Positions 47,428 to 57,055 are shown, counted from the stretch's first letter. The stretch: 64,000 nt of DNA from Burkholderiaceae bacterium (GCA_024235895.1 JACKLM010000004.1:310001-374000); one strand, 5' to 3'. Notes: generated by a model from the letters alone, not told the origin. Numbers and translations: made by a program.

Positions 47428-50400
47428 TCAGGCCGCGCGCGCCGACGTCGGGTCGGCCCGCCAGCGCGCCATCATCTGCGTCCACTTCGGCCGCACCGCG
47501 GCGAGATGGCGCGCCTTGACGTGGCCGAAGCCCCGGATCTCCTCGGGCAGGCGCGCGATCTCGACCGCCAGCGGCAGGCGCTCGGCAGACAGCCCCCGCA
47601 GCAACTCCTCGATGCAGGCGCGGTATTCGTCGATCAGCGCCCGCTCGCCCCTTCGCTCCTCGCTGCGCCCGAAGGGGTCGAGCGCGCTGCCGCGCAGCCC
47701 CTTGAATCGCGCCAGCCACTTGAAGGCGACGCGCATCCACGGCCCCCAGGGCTGCTTGACGAGCTCGCCCTTGTCGTTGCGCCTGGCCAGCAGCGGCGGC
47801 GCGAGGTGGTGCACGAGCTTGAAGTCGCCCTCGAACATCTCCGCCAGCCGCGCCGCGAACGCAGGGTCGGTGTGCAGCCGGGCGACCTCGACCTCGTCCT
47901 TGTAGGCCATCAGCTTGAAGAGATACCGCGCGACCGCCTCGGACAGCCGCGTGCTGGCCAGCGGCGCCTCGGCGGCGCGCACCTGGTCGACGAAGGCCTT
48001 GTAGCGCGCGGCGTAGGCCGCGTCCTGGTAGCCGGTGAGGAAGTCGACCCGGGTGGCGACGATCTCGTCCAGCCCCGGCTTGCGGACAAACTCGATCACC
48101 TGCGCGGTCTGCGTCTGCAACTGCGAGGCCACCGCCTGCGGATCGTGCGCGCACAGCCGTCCCCACTCGAACGCGGCGAGGTTGGCGTCGACCTGCACGC
48201 CGTTGAGCTCGATCGCGCGCCGCAGCGCCGCGCGCGTCAGCGGGATGCGGCCCTGCTGCCACGCATAGCCGAGCATCAGCGGGTTGGTGTAGAGGCTGTC
48301 GCCGAGCAGCTGCACCGCGATGCGCTCGGCGTCGAGGCTGCCGACCCGCCCCTCGCCGACGCTGGCGCGCAAGACGTCCCCGCAGCGCGCGGTGGGCGAC
48401 TGCCAGTCGGGGTTCTTCAGGAAGCCGGCGGTCGGCGTCGCGTGCAGGTTCAGCGCGACATAGGTGCGCCCCTGCTGCATCACCGCCAGCGTCGGGCGCG
48501 ACGCGCCGACGATGGCGTCGCAGGCGATCACGAGGTCGGCCTGCGCGGTGTCGACCTTGGTCGTGTGGATCGCCTCCGGCCGCTCGGCGATCTGCACATG
48601 GCTCCAGGTCGCGCCGCCCTTTTGCGCCAGCCCTGCGCTGTCCTGCGTGACGACACCCTTGCCCTCGAGGTGCGCCGCCATCCCCAGCAGCTGGCCGATC
48701 GTGATCACGCCGGTGCCGCCGACGCCGGCCACCACGATGCCCCATGCGGTCTCGGCGCGCGGCAGCGTGGGCTCGGGCGGCGGTGGCAGCGCCGAGAGGT
48801 CGCCGCGCCGGTCCTTCTTCGGCTTGCGAAGCTGGCCGCCCTCGACGGTGACGAAGCTCGGGCAGAAGCCCTTCAGGCACGAGTAGTCGAGGTTGCAGGT
48901 GTTCTGGTTGATGCGCCGCTTGCGGCCGAATTCGGTCTCGACCGGCTCGACGCTCAGGCAGTTGCTCTGCACGCTGCAGTCGCCGCAGCCCTCGCAGACC
49001 AGCTCGTTGATGACGACGCGTCGGGCGGGTGTCACCAGCTTGCCGCGCTTGCGCCGGCGGCGCTTCTCGGTCGCGCAGGTCTGGTCGTAGACGATGGCGG
49101 TGGTGCCGGGGATCTCGCGCAGCTCGCGCTGGATGCGGTCGAGCTCGTCGCGGTGGTGCACCGTGACGCCGGGCTCCAGCGCCACACCCTGGTACTTGGC
49201 CGGGTCGTCGGTGACGACGACGAGCTTGCGCACCCCCTCGGAGACCAGGCTCTTCTGGATCTGCAGCACGCTGTGACCCTCGGGGCGCTCGCCCACCGGC
49301 TGGCCGCCCGTCATCGCCACCGCGTCGTTGTAGAGGATCTTGTAGGTGATGTTGACGCCGGCGGCGATGCTCTGGCGGATCGCCAGGATGCCGCTGTGGA
49401 AGTAGGTGCCGTCGCCGAGGTTGGCGAAGATATGCCGCTCGTCGGTGAACGGCGCCTGCCCGACCCAGGGCACGCCCTCGCCGCCCATCTGCGTGAAGGT
49501 CGAGGTGCTGCGGTCCATCCACACCGCCATGAAGTGGCAGCCGATGCCGGCCACCGCGCGCGACCCTTCCGGCACGCGGGTGCTGGTGTTGTGCGGGCAG
49601 CCGCTGCAGAACCAGGGCGTGCGCTCGCCGGTGTCGGTCTTCAGCTCGATCAGCTCGCGCTCGCGCGCGTCGAGCACCGCCAGCCGTGCGTCCATGCGCG
49701 CGGCGATGTCCTCGGGCACGCCGAGCTTCTTCAGCCGCCGGGCGATCGCGCGCGCGATGATCGCCGGCGACAGGTCGGCCTTGGCGCGCAGCAGCCAGTT
49801 GCCGCTCGGATTCGGCTGGCTCCACTCGCCGCCGCTGTGGTCGCCCTCGCCCTCGTCGAATTTGCCGAGCACGTCGGGGCGGACGTCGGGGCGCCAGTTG
49901 TACAGCTCCTCCTTGAGCTGGTACTCGATGATCTGGCGCTTCTCCTCGACGACCAGGATCTCGCGCAGCCCGGTGGCGAAGTCGCGCGTGATGCCGGCCT
50001 CCAGCGGCCACACGACGTTGACCTTGTGCAGCCGGATGCCGAGCGCGCGGCAGCTGGCGTCGTCCAGCCCCAGGTCCGCGAGCGCCTGCCGCGTATCGTT
50101 GAACGCCTTGCCGCTGGCGATCAGGCCGAAGCGGTCGCCGGGGCCCGCGATCACGTTGTGGTTCAGCCGGTTCGCGCGCACATAGGCCAGCGCCGCATAC
50201 CACTTGAAGTCGAACAGCCGCGCCTCCTGCTCGAGCGGCGCGTCGGGCCAGCGGATGTGCACGCCGCCGGCGGGCATCGCGAAATCCTCGGGCAGCACGA
50301 TCCGGACGCGGTCCGGGTCGACGACGACCGACGAGGCCGACTCGACGATCTCCTGGATCGTCTTCATGCCCGTCCAGACGCCGGCGAAGCGGCTCATCGC

Positions 50401-50994
50401 GAACGCGTGCAACCCCATGTCGAGGATGTCCTGCACGCTGCTCGGGAAGAAGACCGGCAGCCCGCAGGCCTTGAAGATATGGTCGCTCTGATGCGCCGCG
50501 GTGCTGCTCTTGCAGATATGGTCGTCGCCGGCGATCGCGATCACGCCGCCGTGGCGCGCGGTGCCGGCCATGTTGGCGTGCTTGAAGACGTCCGAGCAGC
50601 GGTCCACCCCCGGCCCCTTGCCGTACCAGATGCCGAACACACCGTCGTGCCGGCGCTGCGCCGGAACCAGGTCGAGCTGTTGCGTGCCCCAGACCGCGGT
50701 GGCGGCGAGCTCCTCGTTGACGCCGGGCTGGAAGACGATGTGGTGCTCGGCCAGGTGCTTCTTCGCCGCCCACAGTGCCTGGTCGTAGCCGCCCAGCGGG
50801 CTGCCGCGGTAGCCGCTGACGAAGCCGGCGGTATTCAGCCCCGAGGCGGCGTCGCGCTGGCGCTGCAGCATCGGCAGCCGCACCAGCGCCTGCACGCCGC
50901 TCATGAAGGCGCGGCCGCGCTCCAGCCGGTACTTGTCGTCGAGGCTGGCGGATTCGATCGCCTTGCGGACGGATTCGGGCAGTGGGGCATTCAT
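47428..50994 (-). CDS. Indolepyruvate ferredoxin oxidoreductase, fused (IorAB-like)
   Basis: 1188-residue 2-oxoacid oxidoreductase that decarboxylates aryl pyruvates to aryl-acyl-CoA with TPP and Fe-S clusters. Seen: N-terminal pyrimidine-type domain (YRGSPLGGYDQALWAAKKHL), the TPP/pyrophosphate part (FCSGCPHNTSTRVPEGSRA, VGQAPFTDERHIFANLGDG), and an iron-sulfur segment near residue 667 (CEGCGDCSVQSNC...CLKGFCPSF). The gamma domain (GVGGTGVITIGQLLGMAA) and a C-terminal IorB-like end follow. These enzymes are common in betaproteobacteria that degrade aromatic amino acids. The ATG at 50994 fits. Divergent Lrp regulator. Confidence 0.92.
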   Translation of the reverse strand: MNAPLPESVRKAIESASLDDKYRLERGRAFMSGVQALVRLPMLQRQRDAASGLNTAGFVSGYRGSPLGGYDQALWAAKKHLAEHHIVFQPGVNEELAATAVWGTQQLDLVPAQRRHDGVFGIWYGKGPGVDRCSDVFKHANMAGTARHGGVIAIAGDDHICKSSTAAHQSDHIFKACGLPVFFPSSVQDILDMGLHAFAMSRFAGVWTGMKTIQEIVESASSVVVDPDRVRIVLPEDFAMPAGGVHIRWPDAPLEQEARLFDFKWYAALAYVRANRLNHNVIAGPGDRFGLIASGKAFNDTRQALADLGLDDASCRALGIRLHKVNVVWPLEAGITRDFATGLREILVVEEKRQIIEYQLKEELYNWRPDVRPDVLGKFDEGEGDHSGGEWSQPNPSGNWLLRAKADLSPAIIARAIARRLKKLGVPEDIAARMDARLAVLDARERELIELKTDTGERTPWFCSGCPHNTSTRVPEGSRAVAGIGCHFMAVWMDRSTSTFTQMGGEGVPWVGQAPFTDERHIFANLGDGTYFHSGILAIRQSIAAGVNITYKILYNDAVAMTGGQPVGERPEGHSVLQIQKSLVSEGVRKLVVVTDDPAKYQGVALEPGVTVHHRDELDRIQRELREIPGTTAIVYDQTCATEKRRRRKRGKLVTPARRVVINELVCEGCGDCSVQSNCLSVEPVETEFGRKRRINQNTCNLDYSCLKGFCPSFVTVEGGQLRKPKKDRRGDLSALPPPPEPTLPRAETAWGIVVAGVGGTGVITIGQLLGMAAHLEGKGVVTQDSAGLAQKGGATWSHVQIAERPEAIHTTKVDTAQADLVIACDAIVGASRPTLAVMQQGRTYVALNLHATPTAGFLKNPDWQSPTARCGDVLRASVGEGRVGSLDAERIAVQLLGDSLYTNPLMLGYAWQQGRIPLTRAALRRAIELNGVQVDANLAAFEWGRLCAHDPQAVASQLQTQTAQVIEFVRKPGLDEIVATRVDFLTGYQDAAYAARYKAFVDQVRAAEAPLASTRLSEAVARYLFKLMAYKDEVEVARLHTDPAFAARLAEMFEGDFKLVHHLAPPLLARRNDKGELVKQPWGPWMRVAFKWLARFKGLRGSALDPFGRSEERRGERALIDEYRACIEELLRGLSAERLPLAVEIARLPEEIRGFGHVKARHLAAVRPKWTQMMARWRADPTSARAA

Positions 50995-51081
50995 GCGGCA
51001 GGACCTCGGGCGGGGCGGGCGACGTGGCGCAAGTGTAGGGAGGGTGGGCGCGGATGTCTTTTCTTTTGATGCCCATAGAAC

Positions 51082-51087
51082 GATAAT
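51082..51087 (+). promoter_or_regulatory. Candidate -10 box of lrp-type gene 2
   Basis: GATAAT in the 137-bp region between the iorAB-like gene and the divergent Lrp gene, inside a direct repeat of AACGAT (16 bp apart) that could bind the regulator. Confidence 0.4.
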
Positions 51088-51131
51088 TCGAGCAACGATC
51101 TTTCTCACGAGTCGGTTCAGGAACTTCGATC

Positions 51132-51686
51132 GTGCTCAAGACCCAGGTATCAGGGAAAACCAGCGTCCCATCCGCCGGGGTCGACGCCGCCGAGCCGGCG
51201 GGTTCGGTGCTGGACCGTTACGACATCGCGATCCTGCGCGAGTTGCAGCGCGACGCGCGGCAGTCCAACGCCGATCTGGCGCAGCGCATCGGGCTGTCGC
51301 CGGCGCCGACCTGGCGCCGCGTGCGCCGGCTCGAGCAACAGGGGGTGATCACCGGCTATCGCGCCGAGATCGACCGCCGGCGCATCGGGCTCGGGGTGCT
51401 GGCCTTCGTGCGTGTCGAGACCGAGCGCAGCGGCGGCGACGCGATGCGCGAGCTGGAAGCCCGGGTGCGCGCGCTGCCCGAGGTCATCGCCTGCCACTAC
51501 ATCAGCGGCGCCGGCACCTTCGAGCTCCAGGTCATGGCCACCGACCTGGACGCCTACGCGCGCTTCTCGGTCGAGACGCTGCTGAACCTGCCCAACGTCA
51601 AGGACATCGACACCAGCTTCTCGCTCGGCGAGGTCAAGTCCGGGGCCGCGCTTCCGCTGGCGCACCTGGAGCCTGCCGTACGCTGA
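51132..51686 (+). CDS. Lrp/AsnC family transcriptional regulator
   Basis: 184-residue regulator. A non-conserved first 25 residues precede the helix-turn-helix (YDIAILRELQRDARQSNADL, LSPAPTWRRVRRLEQQ) and the RAM domain. The GTG at 51132 fits; a later start is possible. It is divergent from the indolepyruvate oxidoreductase gene, which it probably activates in response to an aromatic or branched amino acid. Confidence 0.9.
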   Translation: MLKTQVSGKTSVPSAGVDAAEPAGSVLDRYDIAILRELQRDARQSNADLAQRIGLSPAPTWRRVRRLEQQGVITGYRAEIDRRRIGLGVLAFVRVETERSGGDAMRELEARVRALPEVIACHYISGAGTFELQVMATDLDAYARFSVETLLNLPNVKDIDTSFSLGEVKSGAALPLAHLEPAVR

Positions 51687-51703
51687 GGCGGGTCGCGCCC
51701 GAT

Positions 51704-51737
51704 GGCGCCCGATGGCGCCCGATCGCACCCGATCGCG
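51704..51737. repeat. Short tandem repeat (four units of 10 bp)
   Basis: GCGCCCGATG twice, then GCGCCCGATC and GCACCCGATC, between the Lrp stop and the DUF1841 stop. It may be slippage; no function is apparent. Confidence 0.6.
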
Positions 51738-51768
51738 GCGGTGAGCGCCCGCCTGCGCAACACCGCCT

Positions 51769-52200
51769 TCAGCGCGTCGCGCGCCGGCGCACCGCGTCCA
51801 GGTAGGCGTGGCCGTCGGGCGGCATGCCGCTGCGCTGCGAGGCCCAGACCATCTCGCCCAGGCACTCCATGACCTCGTGCTGCGCCTCGTGCAGCGAGCC
51901 ACGGCGCGCGGCGAGCGCCTCGACCGCCTGCCGGATGCCGCGCGGCTGGTCGATGCCGCACTGCTCGTCGACCGTCAGGTGCATGGCCAGGTGGAGGAAG
52001 GGGTTCGTGCGTCCCGCCTCGACCGTGTAGACGGCCGCGATCGCGGCCGCCTCGTCGGCGAGGTCGGCGTGGTATTCCGGGTGCTCGGCGACCCAGCGTG
52101 CCGCGGCGGCCTGCATCGGCTCGAGCGGCGCGCCGTCGCGCCAGCGCGCGTAGGTGGCGCAGAAGAAGCGCCGCACGTCGTCCTGGCTGGGCTGGAACAT
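51769..52200 (-). CDS. DUF1841 family protein
   Basis: 143-residue soluble protein. Pattern: MFQPSQDDVRRFFCATYARW at the N-terminus, EHPEYHADL, NPFLHLAMHLTVDEQ and MECLGEMVWASQRSGMPPDG. This is a proteobacterial family of unknown function. The start is the ATG at 52200; the palindrome 52201-52214 abuts it. Divergent from the nitroreductase. Confidence 0.88.
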   Translation of the reverse strand: MFQPSQDDVRRFFCATYARWRDGAPLEPMQAAAARWVAEHPEYHADLADEAAAIAAVYTVEAGRTNPFLHLAMHLTVDEQCGIDQPRGIRQAVEALAARRGSLHEAQHEVMECLGEMVWASQRSGMPPDGHAYLDAVRRRATR

Positions 52201-52214
52201 CGCACAATTGTGCG
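52201..52214. promoter_or_regulatory. Perfect palindrome in the divergent promoter
   Basis: CGCACAATTGTGCG, 14 bp, directly before the DUF1841 ATG and 34 bp before the nitroreductase ATG. On the minus strand it contains CACAAT (52207-52212) at -10 distance, so it is both promoter and likely operator. Confidence 0.55.
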
Positions 52215-52247
52215 GTTCCACGCTCGCCGGCGCCGCCGGCTCCTCGC

Positions 52248-52829
52248 ATGACCACGACCGTCGCTACCGACACCCTGTTCACCGCGGCGCACACGCCGGG
52301 CGGCTTTCTCGCCACGCCGGTGTCCGACGAGACGCTGCGCGCGCTGTACGAGCTGCTCAAGTGGGGGCCGACCTCGGCCAACTGCACGCCGGCGCGATTC
52401 GTCTTCGCGCGCAGCGCCGAGGCGCGCGAGCGGCTCGCAGCCTGCGTCTCGCCCGGCAACGCCGAGCGCGTGCGGACCGCGCCGGTGACGGCGATCGTCG
52501 GCATGGACCTGGACTTCCCCGAGACGCTGCCGCGCCTGTACCCGCAGGCCGACGCGCGCAGCTGGTACGCGGGCAAGCCCGACCTCGTCGAGACGACTGC
52601 GCTGCGCAACAGCAGCCTGCAGGGCGCCTACCTGATCGTCGCGGCGCGCGCGCTCGGGCTGGATGCCGGGCCGATGAGCGGCTTCGACGCCACGCGCGTC
52701 GACGACGCGTTCTGGCCCGGGACACGCGTCCGCACGAATTTCATCTGCGTGCTCGGCCACGCCGACCCGGCACGCGCACGACCGCGCAACCCGCGGCTGG
52801 ACTTCGACGAGGCCTGCTGGATCGCCTGA
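52248..52829 (+). CDS. Nitroreductase-family malonic semialdehyde reductase (RutE-like)
   Basis: 193-residue flavoprotein of the nitroreductase fold. KWGPTSANCTPARFVF (FMN binding and dimer contacts), SPGNAERVRTAPVTAIV, and GYxx-type end LRNSSLQGAYLIVAARALGL with DAGPMSGFD match RutE/HadB. E. coli RutE reduces malonic semialdehyde to 3-hydroxypropionate. Other rut genes are absent, so the substrate could be different here. The ATG at 52248 fits. A paired-hairpin repeat follows its stop. Confidence 0.87.
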   Translation: MTTTVATDTLFTAAHTPGGFLATPVSDETLRALYELLKWGPTSANCTPARFVFARSAEARERLAACVSPGNAERVRTAPVTAIVGMDLDFPETLPRLYPQADARSWYAGKPDLVETTALRNSSLQGAYLIVAARALGLDAGPMSGFDATRVDDAFWPGTRVRTNFICVLGHADPARARPRNPRLDFDEACWIA

Positions 52830-52939
52830 TACGGATGGGCGTTTGCGCGGTGAGGACGTATCTGGAATTGGATGGCCGCGCTCGATCCGTTGAATTCCTC
52901 GACGGCCCGCTCGAATGTGGCATGCGTTGACCGGCGTAA

Positions 52940-53345
52940 GCCGAGGCCAGCGGGTGCCCTTCCGCTCCATGTCCCCCGCCACCGGCCTTCGGCCGCTGGC
53001 TCCTCCTCTACTTCCGCGGAAGGGCACCCGCTGTCCTCGGCGGGCAACGGCTCAGGTATTCGACCGTCGAGTACCCGGGCGGTGGCAGGCCAAGGTCGGC
53101 GGGCACCCTCCCACGTAAGTAGAGGAGGAGCCGGCGGCGCAGCCGACGGCGGGGGACATGGAGTGGGAGCGTGCCCGCCGGCCTTGGCATGCGCGGTCAT
53201 CGAACGCGGCTCGGGGCAGGCAGCGGGCCCACGGCAAGCGCGGTCCTGGCACCCAATCAGGCAGAATGGCCCCGGCGAGCGGCAGCAACGGCCCACGGCG
53301 GCCGATTGCCGCCAAACGGACTATTCCCGATCGATAGCGACGGGT
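52940..53345 (-). repeat. Paired-hairpin dispersed repeat, copy 4 (inverted)
   Basis: In plus-strand order, hairpin B (arms 52940-52965 / 53016-53041) comes first, then the palindrome (53055-53075), then hairpin A (arms 53089-53114 / 53163-53188), so the element lies on the minus strand relative to copies 1-3. Hairpin B again differs in arm bases (CCGC with GCGG near the loop) while staying paired. The inner loop on the plus strand is TTCG. The end block with GATCGATA is at about 53330. It fills the gap between convergent genes. Confidence 0.85.
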
Positions 53346-53469
53346 GATGGGTATGAGAGCGGCCCGCAGACCTGCCGCTGCGCAAGCCCCCGTGGGCGAT
53401 GGGTCGAGTTGGGCGGCCCGGCGCCGACTCATCGGGCTGGCGCCTGTCGCCGCATGCCCGGGTCCGGGG

Positions 53470-54636
53470 TCAGCCCGGCGGGGTCGTTGCCGGCGGGTCG
53501 GCGGTGGCCGCGCTGGGGTCCGAATGCGCTCGGGCGTCGGGCGCGCCCGGTGGCGGCTCGCTACCCGGCGCGAGCTCGTCGTCGTCGCTCGTCCACGCGG
53601 CCAGCAGCGTCCAGGCGACGGCCAGCACGACCGGGCCGACGAAGATCCCGACCAGCCCGAATGCGAACAGGCCGCCGATCACGCCGGCCAGGATCAAAAG
53701 CAGCGGGAGGTCCGCGCCCATGCGGATCAGCACCGGGCGGATGAAATTGTCCAGCGTGCCGACGACCGCCGACGCCGCCAGCAGGAAGAGGCCCCAGCCC
53801 GTCTGCCCCTGCCAGAACAGCCATCCCGTCGCCGCCAGCAGCACCGGCAGCGGGCCGATCTGGGCCAGGCACAGCATCACCATCACCGCCGTCAGCAAGC
53901 CCGCGAAGGGCACGCCGGCGATCGCCAGCGCGATCCCGCCCAGCCCCGCCTGCACGACCGCGGTCACCCCCACGCCGAGCGCGACGCCGCGCACCGCGGC
54001 ACCGGCCAGCTCGACGATATGTTCGCCGCGCCGTCCACCCAGGCGACGGCCGACGCGCAACACCGTCTCGGCCCAGGACTCGCCCTGCTGGAACATCACG
54101 GCCGCCAGCCCCACCGTCAGCAGGAACTGCACCAGCAGGTAGCCGACGCTGCCGACCTCGCTGACGAACCAGCGCGTGAAGTTGCCCGCGTAGGGCGCAA
54201 GGCGCTCGAATGCGCCGTCGATGCCGGCGGCGACGAGCTGCTCCCACAGCCCGGCCAGCGCCGGGCCGACCATCGGCAGCGACGCCAGCCACGGCGGCGG
54301 CTCGGCCATGCGGAACGACGCCACGGCGCGCGCCCAGCCGACCAGCGTGTCGGCATTGCCGACGATGGTGCCGATCGCCATCGACAGCGGGACGACGAAC
54401 AGCAGCAGCAGGCCGATCGTCATCAGAAGCGTCGCCGGCGCGCGGCGCCCGCCGAGCAGCCCCTGGATACGCCGCATCAGCGGCCAGGTCGCGACGACGA
54501 TCATCGCGGCCCAGATCGCCGGGCCGATGAAGGGTCGCAGCACCCACAGCGCGCCGCCGATCAGCAACGCCAGGAACAGCACCCCCAGCGTGCCCTGGGC
54601 CAGCGCGCTGCGCGCGCGCGCGAGCTCGTCGCTCAT
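53470..54636 (-). CDS. AI-2E transporter family permease (YdiK-like)
   Basis: 388-residue membrane protein with about eight helices. The family pattern ALWVLRPFIGPAIWAAMIVV near the N-terminus and FVGPVVLAVAWTLLAAW near the C-terminus is present. The AI-2E/PerM family includes exporters of small molecules; the substrate is not known. The last 45 residues are acidic/proline-rich and non-conserved. It starts about 180 bp after the SulP gene ends; both are on the minus strand. Confidence 0.88.
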   Translation of the reverse strand: MSDELARARSALAQGTLGVLFLALLIGGALWVLRPFIGPAIWAAMIVVATWPLMRRIQGLLGGRRAPATLLMTIGLLLLFVVPLSMAIGTIVGNADTLVGWARAVASFRMAEPPPWLASLPMVGPALAGLWEQLVAAGIDGAFERLAPYAGNFTRWFVSEVGSVGYLLVQFLLTVGLAAVMFQQGESWAETVLRVGRRLGGRRGEHIVELAGAAVRGVALGVGVTAVVQAGLGGIALAIAGVPFAGLLTAVMVMLCLAQIGPLPVLLAATGWLFWQGQTGWGLFLLAASAVVGTLDNFIRPVLIRMGADLPLLLILAGVIGGLFAFGLVGIFVGPVVLAVAWTLLAAWTSDDDELAPGSEPPPGAPDARAHSDPSAATADPPATTPPG

Positions 54637-54817
54637 GCCGTCGCCGGCCGCTCGGGATGGGCCGACGCCGGGGTGCGGCCGCAGCCCGGCGGGCTTCCGG
54701 CTTCGGCGTGGGGGCAGCGGTCGCGCGCCATGGCGGGATCGTAACCGCCGTCACGCACCCCGCATCCCGCCCCCGCACCGCGCGCCGCCGTGCCGCGCGC
54801 CACCGTGCCGCGCCGCG

Positions 54818-56812
54818 TCAACCCGGCGACGGTCTGGCGCTGGCCGGCTCGTGCGGCGGGGCGCCGGCCTCGACGGGCTCGACCGGGGGCACGCCGGCCT
54901 GCAGCGCGGCCGGCTTGGGCGCTGCCGCCTCGGGGGTCATGGCTTCGGCAGGGATTTTCGCGGCCTCGGCCGTCGCCCCGGCTTCGAGCGCCGGCGCCTG
55001 CATCCTGGCCGTGTCCTCGGCGCGCGCGGACTCGCGCGCGGCCACGCTGCGCGGCGGGGGCGGGCACTGGCGGAAGGCGCGCACCTTGCAGTTGGCGCAG
55101 ATCGACGGGTTCAGCCGCGGCACCAGCGTGTCCATCGACATCGTGCCGAAGGGAAAGAAGTTGTGCAGCCCGATGCGCCGGTCGTAGCCGCCCTTGCGCA
55201 GCACGTCCATCACCGGCTCCTTGACGTACTGCAGGTACAGGCCGCCGCCCATGCGCTGGCGCCGCTCGGCCTCGTTGGCGAGCATCTCGGCCCCCGTCAG
55301 GTCGATGCGGTTGACGCCGCTGCACAGCAGCAGCAGATGGCGCTGGCCGTGGCGCTCGTCGATCTCGCGGAACGCCTCCTGCAGGTGGTTGGCGGCGCCG
55401 AAGAAGATCGATCCGTCCAGAAAGACGATCCGCAGCTGCGGGCACTGCGGCGTGCCGGGGTCGCGCACGAAGTGGTAGCTGCCCTCGTCGGTGGCCGGCA
55501 TCGCCGGCGTCAGGTCGGGCTTGGAGCTGCGGTCCAGGTAGATCGCCAGCGACAGGAAGACGCCGGCCAGGATCGCGAACTCGAGGTTCAGCAGCAGCGT
55601 CGCGACGAAGGTGCCCAGCAGCACCCAGGTCTCGGCGGTGCGCGTGCGCATCACGCCGCGCAGGTGGTCGACGTCGATCAGCGAGCGTGCCACCAGCATC
55701 AGCACCGCGGCCATCGACGCATACGGCAGCAGCCCCAGCACGGGCGACATCAGCGCCAGCAGCAGCACCAGGAAACCCGACGCGAACACCGCGCCCAGCG
55801 GCGTGCGCGCACCCGAGGTGTAGTTGATCCCGCTGCGCGTGAACGACCCGCTGGACGCATAGCCGGAGACGAAGGCACCGACGATGTTGGCGAGCCCCTG
55901 GCCGACCGCCTCCTGGTTGCCCTGGATCAGCTGGCCCGATCGCAGCGCGACCGCGCGCGAGATCGCCAGCGCCTCGGTCAGCCCGAGCACCGCGACGACG
56001 AAGGCGGCGTTGGCCAGCCGGGCCCAGACGTCGGGGTCGATCGACGGCGCCGACAGGGGAGGCAGCACCGCCGGCAGGTCGCCGAGGATCGCCACCCCGG
56101 TGGCCTCGGCGCCGCCGAGCAGCCGGTTGAGCATCCAAGCCGCTGCGCTGCCGACCGCCATCGCGATCATCAGGTTGGGCAGATGCGGCCAGCGCCGGCG
56201 CACGAAGAGCGCCGAGCCGAGCGTGACCAGCGAGATCAGCAGCACGTTGAGGTTGATGTCGCGCACGTGGATGACGAACTGCCGCAGGTTGCCGAACAGC
56301 GATCCCCCGCGCGGCAGGTCCAGGCCGAAGAAGTACGACAGCTGGCTGGCCGCGATCAGCACCCCGGCGCCGGCGGTGAAGCCGAGCACGACGCCGTGCG
56401 AGACGAAGTTGAGCAGCGCGCCCAGCCCGGACATGCCGATCGCGAACTGGATCAGCCCGACCAGCAGTGTCAGCGTCAGCACGAAGGTGACGTACTGCTC
56501 GCTGCCGGGTGCGGCCAGCGGGGTGACGGCGGAGAAGACGACGATCGAGATCGCCGCCGTCGGCCCGGACACCAGGTGCCACGACGAGCCGAACATCGCC
56601 GCGACGATGACCGGGATCATCGCGCAGTACAAGCCATAGGCCGGCGGCAGCCCGGCGATGACGGCGTAGGCCAGGCCCTGCGGCAGCACCACCAGCGCGC
56701 CGGTAATGCCGGCGATGGCGTCGGCGCGCAGGCTCGCGCGGTTGACGCCCGGCATCCACTCGCGCCACGGCGTGGTGCGGCGGATCCAGGTTTGCGGAAG
56801 CGTCAGTCGCAT
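54818..56812 (-). CDS. SulP family anion transporter with STAS domain
   Basis: 664-residue inner-membrane transporter for sulfate, bicarbonate or similar anions. The N-terminal part has about twelve helices (ITGALVVLPQGLAYAVIAGL and SGPTAAISIVV are signatures). The cytoplasmic STAS domain follows (about 455-560, FLDGSIFFGAANHLQ). A cysteine cluster NPSICANCKVRAFRQC comes after it, then an Ala/Pro/Glu-rich tail of about 75 residues. The start at 56812 (MRLTLPQTW) is one of several possible. Anion unknown. Confidence 0.9.
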   Translation of the reverse strand: MRLTLPQTWIRRTTPWREWMPGVNRASLRADAIAGITGALVVLPQGLAYAVIAGLPPAYGLYCAMIPVIVAAMFGSSWHLVSGPTAAISIVVFSAVTPLAAPGSEQYVTFVLTLTLLVGLIQFAIGMSGLGALLNFVSHGVVLGFTAGAGVLIAASQLSYFFGLDLPRGGSLFGNLRQFVIHVRDINLNVLLISLVTLGSALFVRRRWPHLPNLMIAMAVGSAAAWMLNRLLGGAEATGVAILGDLPAVLPPLSAPSIDPDVWARLANAAFVVAVLGLTEALAISRAVALRSGQLIQGNQEAVGQGLANIVGAFVSGYASSGSFTRSGINYTSGARTPLGAVFASGFLVLLLALMSPVLGLLPYASMAAVLMLVARSLIDVDHLRGVMRTRTAETWVLLGTFVATLLLNLEFAILAGVFLSLAIYLDRSSKPDLTPAMPATDEGSYHFVRDPGTPQCPQLRIVFLDGSIFFGAANHLQEAFREIDERHGQRHLLLLCSGVNRIDLTGAEMLANEAERRQRMGGGLYLQYVKEPVMDVLRKGGYDRRIGLHNFFPFGTMSMDTLVPRLNPSICANCKVRAFRQCPPPPRSVAARESARAEDTARMQAPALEAGATAEAAKIPAEAMTPEAAAPKPAALQAGVPPVEPVEAGAPPHEPASARPSPG

Positions 56813-57055
56813 GCTCGGGGTGCCGGGCCCCGGCCCGCCGCACATGGACAGACGCAGGCGGCACCGACGCAACAGCGGTCCCATTGTGCCCCGCGCAGGG
56901 CGCGCGGCGGCATACCCGGACGAGTAGCCCGATCGGTCAGTGTCCGCTCCTGGCGCCCAAGGCACAGCGTCGGGCCGTCTTCGGCATGCGAGCGCCGGCA
57001 TCACCCGGCTGCCGCGGGCAAGGCGCCTGGCCGCCGAGCTGCCTATGATCGCGTC
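56813..57055. other. Divergent intergenic region between SulP and 5'-nucleotidase
   Basis: 243 bp with no reading frame that I recognise. It should hold the promoters of both flanking genes; the only clear element is TATGAT at 57044-57049. Confidence 0.5.
57044..57049 (+). promoter_or_regulatory. Candidate -10 box of the 5'-nucleotidase
   Basis: TATGAT ends 6 nt before the ATG at 57056; a leaderless transcript is predicted. Confidence 0.4.

Noticed and set aside
46918..51069. 1383-codon frame opposite the indolepyruvate oxidoreductase and cytochrome c genes
   Set aside because: Antisense shadow; His/Asp/Gln/Arg-rich with no conserved motif, and it spans two real genes and their gap.
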